Assembly: GCA_036924285.1 (NCBI GenBank)
Contig: JAYKYS010000005.1
Span: 25,518,001 to 25,582,000 of the forward strand
Direction: 5' to 3'
Length of the DNA: 64,000 bases
DNA from: Asterella californica
Taxonomy: Eukaryota; Streptophyta; Marchantiopsida; Marchantiales; Aytoniaceae
Part shown: positions 34,480 to 45,903 of the stretch, piece after piece
Layout of the letters: every line of letters begins with the position of its first letter
How positions within the stretch are numbered: the first letter of the stretch is position 1
The notes under the pieces: generated by a model
What the model was told of the DNA's origin: nothing
Database searches by the model: none
What the model saw: the letters and a program-made list of their open reading frames with translations, nothing else
Program-made: the position numbers and the translations under genes

Positions 34480-35170
34480 TTTGATCCTTTCAGCTTTATC
34501 AGTCCCCTGGTACAAAAGCCGAACTTGATCGTAACCTTCTTATCAAAGCATGTCTTGATCAGTTATTACGTGCAACAGACCGTTTTTCCAATCATCATTT
34601 ATGTCAAAATCCATTATTATATAAACGCCCCAGTGAAGTTCGGAGCGAACTATAGTAAGAAAATATTATTCATATAATTATATCATAAATTTCTAATGTA
34701 GATAAAAAATGTGAACTAAAAAACACAAGTTGATGACAATATGATTGGCAAAAGTCTACTTCCATTCAAGAGTATGATCAAGATAAGATTCAACAAGAGA
34801 GATCTGATCAAACTCAACTTCCGTACTGAGGGAATGATAAAGCAAAAGCTACTTTGGGTTCTCTTTTCCTTTCGTCTCAACTTTCTGTTTTATCATTCCT
34901 CAGTACAAATGTCGAACTTGATCAGACCTTTTCTGATATCTTATGTTGAAAAATTCATTTATTATCAACGCACGTGAAGTTAATAGTGAACTTTAGTAAG
35001 AAAACATAATCCATATAAATTATATCCACAATCTCTAATACAGATCAGAAATACGAACTAAAAAATACAAACTGATGAAATCATAACCGGAAAAACTGTT
35101 TATTCCAGTCATGGATCTGTAAGGACAAGATTCAGTAAGAGAGATACGATCAAGCTTGACTTTCATACGG
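34480..35170. repeat. degenerate tandem repeat of about 340 bp, two-plus units
   Basis: Two consecutive units align by eye. Both contain (A/C)GAACTTGATC, then GTGAAGTT with a TAGTAAGAAAA block, then GAACTAAAAAA(C/T)ACAA at about 34712 and 35052. A partial third unit may follow near 35270 (TTTTGGGTCCCTCTTTTCCC resembles TTTGGGTTCTCTTTTCC at about 34853). No coding potential is evident. Confidence 0.55.
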
Positions 35171-38100
35171 ACGCAGTGTTATTTTATATTTTGATAAATA
35201 AAGACTTCCATGACTTAAAAACAATTCGACTAGGGTTTGCAAACTTCATCCAAACGGGTTTGAATGATCAACAAAAAGATGTTTTGGGTCCCTCTTTTCC
35301 CTTGGTCGGCTTGATGGGGTATTCCGGTCCATTTGGCATCTATTTTTTCTCATTTGCTTTCCACTCTTACTTCCTTTATCACTAAGTGGTGATTAAATTA
35401 AAAATAATAATTGAAAATAATTGAATTGAAAATATTCATTTCTTTTAAATATTTTGACCCTTTTTGTAGGAAAAAAAAAACAAAAGATCAATAACAAACG
35501 AGAGACTCATCATACCAAACAAAGAGAGCCAAACACCTAAACGTGAAGAGAATAAGATCTAATCTCCGTAATCTTTAGTTTAGTTGTAAAGTCTTCAATT
35601 ATTCTTAATATATCAAATGATGATAAATCAAATACCCTACATAAATTTGATACACAAGAAGAAATCGTCCACTGCGATTGCCTGATGTGGGCCGCCGATG
35701 CTAGGACAAGCTACCCTTGAAAGCATTGAATCGGTTTGTTAGTTCGAATCCAACCTGGAGACACCAAGTCATAAAAATGAATATGACCCAAAACATTAAA
35801 TTTATAGTTAAATAAAAATATATGGTTGAAGAAAAAGAAATTGTGATTCTATTTGTGTTTTTGATATCTAGAATATAATCTAGAATATTATAAAATTTGG
35901 TAAAAAGCTTTTCATTTTTTTTACTCATGCCTCGAGTTGTTTAAAGCTATATCGTAGTGACAGTTGATGCATAATTAATTAATTTTGGTTCATAAATGTT
36001 ACTTCTAAGATGTATTAATATTTCTTTAATAATCCCACGAGTGTGCGTATTATAACACATTCAAGTAACTGTGTAGATGATCAGAGAAAATTGCTTTTAG
36101 CACCTATATTCAGGTTCAAATTTAGACGGTTACTCAGAGAGAAATTTTAGTTAAATTCTGTATCTTCAAGAAAGAAGAACAGTTTGAGAATAATAACAAG
36201 TGAGTCTTTAACGACATGATTCGTAAATGATATTAAAAGATCCACATGGTATCATTGATGATGATATAAATGAAGACAATAGAAATGAATAGTAATGATA
36301 AACTCTCCCTTTATCGAACTAGATCTGAAAGAACAGAAGAATAATACTCATGACTGCACCGGTATGAATGGTTAGGATATCAGTCATTAGAGAAGACATT
36401 TAACAAAATTAATCTTTTGAGAAACTTCTCCAGATATTAAGAGATCTATGTCCTGTTACTGAATAGTTAAAAGTGATTTGTTCAATCTGTAAAAACAGCG
36501 AGTACTTACATGTGGAAGATATAGTAAAAAAGTAATTCTTAACGTTTTTGTTTTGATAGTAAGAAGAGTTCGTTTCACATTTGAAGGATATGTACATGAT
36601 TTCGTATGAAATAATAATAAATGATAAAGTTTGATAGAGGATAATTACTGTTTAATTGACTGCTGTAACTTTTCTAACTGTTCTGTGGGTTTCAAAAACG
36701 TTTGTACAGAAGAGAAGTTCTTGCTTCCTTCTCTGAGATAGATAGCAACATTGCCTTGAGGTTGCTCCAGGAGGAGGCGATATCAAGGAAACAGGCATTC
36801 CTCACACAGCAACATTCCATGCTTGTCACACAACAACATACCATCACCTTCACAACTTCGACTTGTCAATCTTTTTAAGAATAGGTATGCCCACTATCTA
36901 CGAGTCATTCTGGGCAGTCCGAAAGTTCATAATATGCAAGGAAGTCAATCGTTCTCTTCACATGAAAAACACCGGTTCCTACAAAGGTTCAAGTCCTTCA
37001 TTATGATTTCTATGTATAAAACAGGCGATGCCTTTTGTTAAAATTCTACACCATCCAAGGAAGACGAGATGCCATCGGTCGTTTCATTTATTCGGCTCAT
37101 TGTTCTATCCGATCACAACTTCAGACACCACTGCTATTGTCGTTGGAGTTCTTGACAATTGTGCCTTATAGTGGTAGCGTGCATTGGACTCACTCTGGAC
37201 GTTCTTTGAGCTTTTCATTGTATCGAAGTAGTCTTGTAAAAAAAGCATCTACTATTGTTACTTCGTGTTATTTCTGCTCTTGTGGCAACGACCATCTGAG
37301 TTATTTCGCATGTTCTTTGGACCTGTCGCGTTGTTGTGATAGCAGCCACTGCTTTCTATCGGATGACTGCTACGGGCACTGCTACTCGCAATCTATTGTG
37401 GAGATTGTGTGCAATCGGAGACACTTTGGAGGTTCTCTTGGCTGCTAGAGACTGCAAGATTCTACTATCGGACCACTGGTGTGAACGTTCATATTATCGT
37501 CACTGTATTTCTTTTGCTCAATGCCGTGACCAAAAGAACGATTTTCTGTTTTGTTTTATATTATATTTCTGCTACAACTGTACTACTATATCTAACACTT
37601 GCTGCTATTCCTTCTCTTCAACGGTGGACTTCTCTTCTCTCCAATCGTGCATTCTACGATCTGGTGTTCAACTTGCACTATGTCGACATGTTCTCACTTT
37701 CTACAATATCTATGATGAGAGAAGTGGATTCTTGATTTGTCTTTTCCGCTTCGGCTCATTTTCATTCTATCGTTTGCAAAACTTGATTTCATGCTTTGCT
37801 TCCACGTTATTATTACTTCCGTAGATGGGAGCTTTCTACATATATCATCATGGATCGTGCTGGAGCTTATCCATGCACATATTGTTGTCAAGCTCCACGA
37901 AATACTTTTATTTTCATTTTGCACATTTCATAAATGTTGTCTCTTTTTGCTTTCTTTCCAATGTGTATATCAACAAAAAGTCTTGCAACTCGTCTAGGGA
38001 CACTGTCTCAGTAGATGATGAAGTCATGGAGTCCATTCCTGCAGTCCATAGCAGAGCCTGTTGGTCCAGCGCAAACACAAGAGTCTAACTGTAAAAATAA

Positions 38101-40248
38101 GCCTGAACTCAACCTCGATCAATTCGAAGCTGTTTAGTCACAATGTAATTTTACTGTGTAATCTGGACCGATTTCAAAGACACAGCACCTCACTTCTTTA
38201 CTGTCTATAATCTAAAGACATACTATCCTTCTCAGATATCGAGCTCTATCGCTATAGAAGTTATGTTTACACAGATTTTTTTGAGTCTAATCTCGTCTGA
38301 ATTTCTTCTGCTAAGGCTCGACTATGTTCTGAACTTTTTCCACTGCAATTGGATTGACAAAACTGATCTTTTCACAAGTGATAACTTCTCAAGAATGAAC
38401 TTTTAAATTAGATCAACTATAGATAGTTGATCCACCGCAAAGGTTTTCCACTACAATATATTGTTGCTCATATTGTCTTCTATTTTCTCCTTTCTCTATT
38501 TAGGTGCTTCAAGTTTCATCTATCGAGAAGTCAAGCCGATTAAAGAATTCTAGCATGGAGAGATGGAACGGACAGCTGAAGATTGATTCTGAGCATTAAT
38601 TGAGCCGAATTCAGATTCAGAACTACGAGTCATCTTTGCAAATGTTGTTCATGCACTCACTGCCACAATGAACTATGTTTTCATGATCAAGCCCCAGTTC
38701 AACAAAATTTATCCGATGAAGGGGGATTTCTCTACTGTAAAAGAGGAGTTTAGATATGCAACTCAAAGCACATTGTAAAGCTTCGGGTAGAGTGTTTTCT
38801 TTAGGATGCACTAGTCTCTCTATCCTCGTGAACTGATGAGAACGTCAACTGGAGCTCGATAAAAATTTTGGAAGATAAACAACTCCACAAACACTAAAGG
38901 TTAAAAAATTTACCTCCGATCTTTCTCCAGGCTTGCCAAAAATTTCTTAGCCTAGTAAATTGTACATACACCGAACTATTGACCTCCTGTGGTTTCCTCG
39001 CAACTACTACAGTAGTCATGATCAACTCTTGCCAGTAGCTCAGTCACAAATCTCTTCAAGAAATGTCAAGTACTCTTTGAGCTAACTTAAAACTCATATT
39101 CAGTTGTGTGAGTGATGTAATGAAGGGGTATTCAAGGCAAAATACAGTGGAGTCGAGGGAAAGATCTTTTGAAGGATGTGAGTGAGTCTTTAGTCAAGGT
39201 CGAGGTTTGCTGAACTTAACACAGAGAAAATAGTGAAGCTAAGTGATCACTTCTATGACAAAGCGTTCTGGAAAATCACAATATTGACAATAAAACCATA
39301 AGCGTACTGGTGGACATTTCACAAAGTCTACCAGACCTGTATGCTTATGGTCATTTCACAAAGACTCATGAAGCCTGAGATAGTGATTCTTCAATGAACA
39401 ACAATGATCGGAACTTTGCAGTCAAAGTCGGAAGTCATGACACGAAAGTCGAAAAGAATCAAAGGCCACTTAAAACCAAATGCGAAGCAGAATCATTTTC
39501 CCATGGTAACATATGTGGTGTAACAGTTCTAGGTTATTAATATGCAATGAAGACATGTTCTGAGCATAATTATTGCAGTGCAGAAATCAAACGGTGGGTA
39601 GAACATGCCCTCAATTGACCAGTAACAAAGTTCTATTTTGTATTCTGCATCTAGTACTGTATTCACCTAGCCATGCCGTCACCCTATGTAATCTTAGAAG
39701 ACAGGTGGTAGTTGCTGGTCCCAGCTGATGTGAGCGCTTGTTTTCTGATTTATGGGTACGACGAATAATCTATGCACTACAAGGATGCAACCTTCGACTC
39801 TAACCAGCTTGATGCAACACCTCTGCACTGACGACATTATTGATAGTTTTAGGAGTGAAAATACCCACGTAGACATACGTAAGATATTGAGGGACATGCT
39901 TCAAACCATGAATTGGAGTGGATCTTTATACTCTAGATCTGTTGCTTTTCTCTGCTTACACTCATGAACTATTTCTTTCTTCTCTTTCTATTTGTTTGTG
40001 CTTGATCTTAAAACACATACTAGTGCTGCATGGGATGAGTCTCATAGTGTGGATATTGAGGTTATAAGCTCTGTAAATGTTCAGTACAAGTTATTGGGCG
40101 AGCACTTGAAACCAAACGACCTCATGTTGACCAATCCTCAAAAATACCCGTCGTCTAATCTCAGTATCTCGCTCACTAAAGAATGTCGGTACTAAATATT
40201 TGAAGCACTTTTGTACTCATATATTACGACCTTCAGAAAACTAATGGA
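35171..40248. other. long intergenic stretch without recognised genes
   Basis: 35400-36700 is strongly AT-rich. From 37035 to 37824 overlapping + strand frames are open and hydrophobic; they resemble membrane segments (for example VFLLLNAVTKRTIFCFVLYY), but they lack a consistent frame, a start context or a family signature. 38100-40248 contains nothing I can name. A tRNA-like T-arm near 35740 was rejected. Confidence 0.4.
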
Positions 40249-40602
40249 TTGCGATGTGAATTATATCTCATACATCATAGTCAACATACAAAAGAGAGAA
40301 CAATGAATAACCAATGGATGCAAAAATCTCATCAAACTTTACAAGGAAAAGAAGGACCCGAAGGGCCAAACAACCAACGCCTCGATGTAAAAACCCCGTC
40401 AAGCCTTACAAGGGATGAAGGACATGTATGGACAAGCAACCAACGCCTCGAAAAAGCCCATCAAGCCTTACAATGGAATGAGGGACCCGAAGGACCAAGC
40501 AACCAACGCCTCGAAGAGAAAAAGAAACCCGCTATCACATGCAAAACACCACTTGATATCAAAGGAGAAGATTTCTCGATTACTAGAAAATTCATTCTCT
40601 AG
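40249..40602 (+). CDS. small Gln/Lys/Pro-rich ORF with internal repeats, hypothetical
   Basis: A 117-residue frame contains three copies of a unit ending (N/S)NQRL(D/E), spaced 66 and 63 bases apart, so repeats stay in frame. Parts read HQTLQGKEGPEGPNNQRL and HQALQWNEGPEGPSNQRL. Multiple-of-three spacing is mild support for coding, but the same could arise from a diverged satellite. It lies 158 bases beyond the 3' end of the ankyrin/PGG gene, which is on the opposite strand. No family is recognised. Confidence 0.25.
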   Translation: MRCELYLIHHSQHTKERTMNNQWMQKSHQTLQGKEGPEGPNNQRLDVKTPSSLTRDEGHVWTSNQRLEKAHQALQWNEGPEGPSNQRLEEKKKPAITCKTPLDIKGEDFSITRKFIL

Positions 40603-40759
40603 TCTCATATAAAATTCCGGATTGGAAAGTAATTCAATCTGGACTTAGAGAACACCAAGTCATTTTTTTTATGAATTTCACCTACTCTTTTAGTCCGCAT
40701 TATCCACATCTACCTACCATTTCTTCAACGTACTATAGTATGATTCGTCCTCTTCATGA

Positions 40760-43700
40760 TCACATACACACATATTTTTTGTAAAATCTCCGCACACGAT
40801 CTTTTTTATGGAAGGCGAGCCTGAGTAAACGGAATAGACACAAGACCAAGACCAATAAACAAATGAATCCTCCAATGCTTAAGGTGTATATAGTCAGACC
40901 TCCATGGTTCCAAGATCCTTCATCTGGTATTACGGCTATGGAAGCAAACGCGAAAGCCACAAGAATGGCGACCATCGACACAATTAGAAGTCCCACTGCC
41001 CATGTCACAGTCCTTCGAATGAGCTTCAACTCGTCCAAAATCGACTCTTGAGGCATGGGCAACGATGGGGTCAAAGACAACATGATCGCCGCCAAAGCCA
41101 AATAGAAAGCCAAAGTGTTGCACACTATGAAAATCCGCACAGACAGAACACCAACTTGCATTTTGTCCATCAGGTCTTCAGAATATCCCATAGGAGGTTG
41201 CAGAGGACCCACGTACGAGGCCGTAGCAACGAGAGCTGCCGTCACCGATATAGCATTCGCTGCAGCATTTAAACTTGTTTTGGCTTCTTGAGTTTCTTTT
41301 GACACCTTCTCGTACCACCATGCGCTGTACTCTGACGAAGCTTTGGGACCCGGATCCGCCATTCTTTTGTCTTCATTAGTCTGCCATACGTCAATCCCTG
41401 CTTGAAGCAACAAACTGATGCAACCTTGTCTTCTACTTTCTTCGATTCGCATCAAATCTTTACTCAACTCAGTAGACAAGGACAATCCCATTTGATATGA
41501 GACGCCAATACGTCGATCAGGAATCTTAGTAAAGTCTGTTAACGAGTGTGAAAACTGGAATGAGGCTCTAAAATGCGTGGCCAAATGCAATGCAGTATTG
41601 CCATAGTCATCTTGATGAAGGGGATCAAACTTTCCAGTTGCCAAAATGGTTCTTATCGCTTGAGGATGTCCCCCTGCAGCAGCAGCATGAAGAACAGAAC
41701 CGTACTTTATGCCGTTGATCCTCTCATAAACTCCATTCTGGTCGTAATGGTACTCGCTCATGGTAAACTTCTCAGAAAAGTTATACAAGTTGTTGAGTCT
41801 AGACTGATCAAAGAACCTATCATCCTGCACATAAAATATATTTATCAACTTTGAAAGAATTTTAACTGTTACAAAAGAAATATTCTGTTACTTTTTAACT
41901 ACTTTTAATTGAAGCATCTCATATAATGCAGTATTAATTTAAGAACTCAATGGTCGTAACCATGTAATGGTTACGACCATTGAGCGAAATACAACAGAAT
42001 GATATCTGTTTGTGCGAGAAGATTCAAAAAAATATTTCAAAGCTTCCTAAGATTAGAATGCTTCGAAGCTAAGTTCGAGCAATGGCTTTGCTACTTAACG
42101 TGGAAAGATGTCCGATCTAAAAAGAGACAGACCATAGAGTTCATAACAGAAAGTCTCCGCCATGCAACAACTCTAATATTAATGGATAATTATCGTCCTC
42201 TTGATGTAAACAAAAGATTTTAATTTACGAGTTTTCTAACCACTGTAAATTTCTACTAAGGAAAATCTTCCATTTGAACTCAAAATAACTCTTTTACTCT
42301 ATAAATCTCCCTCAATTTCGTATAAAATAAAAATATAGAAAGATTAGTATGCTGTAAAGTAGAGAGAAATCCGGACCAGGGAAGTAAAAAGGAGAGCAGC
42401 ATAACTTGGTTTGAAATGCTGTATGTACAGATCGTAGCATCAGCGGAGAACGTCCTCTCAATGAAATATACAATCACGGTACGGAGAGCAAAATTTAGCA
42501 AAATGAGAGATGCATTTAGTTCTCTACAAACTGAATTTTCATTGACGTAATAACTAGAACAAGAGAATACTTCTATTATTGCTGACATCAACTTCAGAAA
42601 AGATGGATAATACTTACGTTGGCCAGTCTCTGCAGAGTTGCCGTATCACCCAGGCAAGCCGCCAATTGCAGCCACGTCACCCATTGGGAATCAATAGACA
42701 GACATTGGCTGATTTGGTTAGCAAATGGTTCATTGAATGTTTTATCGTAGAAACCAACACACACAAAGGTTAGGTTTGACCTATCCATATCGGAAAGGTG
42801 AGGACTGCGGATGATGACGCCGAGAGGTTCTGTGGGGAGCGTATGGGGGACCGGATCTGGGGAATAGTGATTGACGGCGGACACCGTCGCAACATTTGCC
42901 TGCCAAACGCATCCTCTAAACTCCCAACGCCCACATTTGTTGCGTGTATCCTTCAAATTATGTACTATCGTTGCTCTGTTTCGTAGAAAACTTGTTGCCC
43001 AATCCAATCTTCCATCGCCGCCTTCAGCCAATGCAATGTAAAGTGGTGTCCTTCCCGCGCCGTCATACACGTTGATGCAATCCGCTATTTCATGTCCGTG
43101 ATAGTGATAGAACCACCACCGAGTATCATCCGCTTGTACTGCGTGGTGTATTGCGGAGCCACGTGTGTCCTTGATTCCAACGAGGTATTTTTGGAAAGAG
43201 ATACCTTTTTCCGAGCAGACAAAATCTTCTAAGTACATTCTCCGTTCCATTTCTCGTACAAAATTTCCTTGTTCCAGTGACCGAAGACCGGACGGATCAC
43301 AGGCATGTTTGGAACTAAAAGAAGCGAGGAAAAGGAACTCTTCTAGAGGTGAAAAGGGACTTGTGAGCAGCCATCTTTGCTTCCATTCAGGATTAATTTT
43401 ATCCGCAAGCTGGTGCTCCAGCTGCTTGGTACTGGAAGTGGCTGGAGCGGCCTCAGAATCTGTCACTCTCTGCTGTTGACTGGTTGACACGTTGGACGCA
43501 GCATGGGGTTGACCACTGACAGTTTTCAGTTCAGGATCAACTCTGACGTCTATCGGGACGGGGAAACACTCTTCAGTGATCTCGCACTGCAGTTTTCTTT
43601 CTTCTTCATGGCGATCAGGCGAAGAATTCGACTCTCCCGTTTCTCTGCTGAAACAAACGATATCTCCATAATCAATTTTGACCTCTAGCGGGATGGGGAA

Positions 43701-44393
43701 ACACCCTTCAATGATCTCGCACAGCAGTTTTCTTTCTTCTTCATGGCGATCAGGCGAAGAATTCGACTCTCCCGTTTCTCCCGGTCCTTCGAAACGAACG
43801 ACATGTTCATAAGGATGAGGGTGATCAAACAAGCCATCAACCTGCAGAACTGCTTCCGCGAGAAGTGTATTGATAGCTCCATCCCCTTGTATCACTGCCA
43901 TCGCAAAAACATCTAAACTGCTACGATAATTCAACTTCGCAGTTTCGCCACGATACTCCTTTTCCGACGGGAAGTTATTCATTTTAAACAAGTCAACGCC
44001 ATAGGTGAACTTCATCAAATCTTCAGTATTTTGGACCTCCAACCGTGATGAAGTTTCACCACCATCCTCCTTTGCCTCGAGGAGGTCCCTGAAGCTAGCC
44101 AAGTCAAGGCCATAGACGTCTTCCTTCACCTTCCTTCCTCTTCGTTCAACCTTCAACAGTGATGGAAATCCTTGATCGAGGAAAGACGCATCCTTGTAGA
44201 GATGTTCGAACTTCAGCAAAACCTCTAGAACTAAGCTATACCAGTTGTGTCTCATAGCCAAGTGCAGTACATTGCAGCCACAATACTTGATGGTCAACAG
44301 ACGAGGTTCTTTTCTCAGAAGAGTCACTAATTGGTACCCATCTTCGCCCAAGAAGGCATTAATCCACTCGGCTTGTAGAGGTATTGTTGCCAT
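40760..44393 (-). CDS. ankyrin-repeat / PGG-domain membrane protein
   Basis: Two exons on the - strand: 44393-42618 (592 codons, donor AAC|GTAAGT) and 41824-40760 (354 codons plus stop, acceptor TGTGCAG). They join in phase 0 to give about 946 residues. The N-terminus has ankyrin-like units (TIKYCGCNVLHLAMRHN), then a Glu/Ser-rich linker. Further ankyrin units follow (GSAIHHAVQADDT; GRTPLYIALAEGGDGR; GSVLHAAAAGGHPQAIR; YGNTALHLATHF). The C-terminus has the PGG hallmark AANAISVTAALVATASY followed by four hydrophobic segments. Plant PGG proteins (ACD6-like group) sit in membranes and are linked to stress or defence signalling; the role here is inferred from family only. An in-frame 45-residue duplication lies in the linker. 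The frame is intact. Confidence 0.85.
41946..41984. other. perfect 18 bp stem hairpin in the intron of the ankyrin/PGG gene
   Basis: CTCAATGGTCGTAACCAT at 41946-41963 pairs perfectly with 41967-41984 across a 3-base loop. It lies in the single intron (41825-42617), about 120 bases from the acceptor. A perfect stem with so short a loop usually marks a recent palindromic event or a small inverted-repeat insertion. Confidence 0.85.
43600..43790 (-). repeat. 135 bp in-frame tandem duplication inside the ankyrin/PGG gene
   Basis: The coding sequence for GETGESNSSPDRHEEERKL and the following CEIxEx-CFPxP block is present twice, 135 bases (45 codons) apart. For example, CATGGCGATCAGGC occurs at 43607 and at 43742. 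The copies differ by a few substitutions. The duplication lies in an acidic, probably disordered linker. Confidence 0.85.
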
Positions 44394-45903
44394 TCTCGAA
44401 CTTTAGTACACAAGCAGCCGATTTCGTGCTTGTAAATACTCAGAACGGCGAGGCTTGACCAGCTGCAGAATGGCGGCAATCGCCGGCATGAATGTACAAA
44501 CAGGAAATTTGTACTCGCCTTTTGTCACTCCTGTCTCGCCAGAAGGAGCTCTAGGAACTCCGACAGATTGCAGCTGAGGAGAAGATTTCATAAGAATTCG
44601 CCGGAACTTCCACGACTTCACAAAGTAGCTACAGTCGAGTCCTCAACTCGCAAGTTGCTCGGGTCAGTTGCTCGTGCACTTGCTTCTCCGACTCAATCAG
44701 GACGCTTTCCTAAAGAGGATCAAGAGAACAACACCCGTAAGAAGGGAGGCCCATACCATGAAAGAGACGCAGTCGTAAAACATAACATGGAAGTGAACAA
44801 CAACTCCTGAGAACTGTATGATACCAGATGATTCTAGCAGTTAGAAACTCTTCACGGCGGAGAGAAAACTTGATGCTAGTTCCGAGTTTCCAGGAAATCT
44901 GTATCTCGCCGCTGTGCATCGAGATTCGAGGCCATGGTATGCAGGAATGATGCATACCATGGCCTCCAGACAGGGACCCTCGCTCATAACTTCAGAAGTT
45001 ACTGGTTGATAGATCCGTAGAAACTGCTTTTTGGTAAGTGATATTTAGCTGATGTAACAAAAATCCAAATGGGAGTTGTGGAACAGGAGGCTCCTCCTAT
45101 CAGTGTGCTGTACGTGAGGAGTTCTGGACGCGCAATTGGAGCCTCCTGAATGGTATAATCCAAAACAGAGTAATATCAATCTTTTATGTGGTCACTACTG
45201 GAAAGCACTGTACGGAACTGCTTGATCGTAATGTCTTCAAGCTCATGGAACCTATCCGGGTATGATCAAGCCAATTTCTGTTACACTGTTTTCTCGGCGT
45301 CTGATTCTCTTCCATCTACTTCCTCCAACTTCCAGGAACCCAGTGCGTATCCGAAAGGGGATATTTTCTTGACCAGACCCCTGCAGAACTTAAGATTTCT
45401 TGGTCATGCCCATAACTTTCTCACTCTAACTTGGTCGTATCTCATGGCAGTAATCCGGTTGTGGAGCTGACATGGACACTGACATACACCGGCAAAAACT
45501 TAACAATCGACTGTAACTGTGTCTCTTAGTGGGAATAATGCACCTGTGTCATTCGGTTATACATGTATCACTTGGGAGACAAACAATATGTTAACAGCGA
45601 ATTGTTTAGCTGTGGTATAGTCATGCGCTTGTGTCACTTGGCAAACCTGCACGTTCGCCGTGCTGTGTTAATGGAAGAATTCTGTCATTCGTTCAACACG
45701 CAGGTTCTTGATGTTAATGACAGAAATTCGCATCATTTTCCACATCAGCTCCGAGACCATACGACTGCCATGCGGTGTGGCCAAGTTAGAGTGAGAAAGT
45801 CATGGGTATGAACAAGAAGTTCAAGTTCTGCAGGGGTCTGATCAAATAAATATTCATATCCGAAACATCTGAAACCCTAAAAACCAAATCAAACACGAAA
45901 AAG
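44394..45903. other. upstream region of the ankyrin/PGG gene, no further gene recognised
   Basis: This contains the presumed promoter of the - strand ankyrin/PGG gene next to 44394. It also holds a perfect palindrome at 44928-44966 and a short AGGAGGCTCC-type repeat near 45085-45150. Open frames are short and lack family signatures. Confidence 0.4.
44928..44966. other. perfect 16 bp stem hairpin
   Basis: GAGGCCATGGTATGCA (44928-44943) is followed by a 7-base loop and its exact reverse complement (44951-44966). It lies about 0.5 kb upstream of the ankyrin/PGG start. Function is unknown; an inverted-repeat footprint or regulatory cruciform are possible. Confidence 0.85.

Noticed and set aside
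35720..35765. tRNA-like T-arm (GTTCGAATCCAACC)
   Set aside because: No matching acceptor stem, D-arm or anticodon stem upstream in a 70-75 base span.
37035..37824. Overlapping hydrophobic + strand frames resembling a membrane protein
   Set aside because: Three frames are equally open, no starts or splice sites are consistent, and no family motif is visible.
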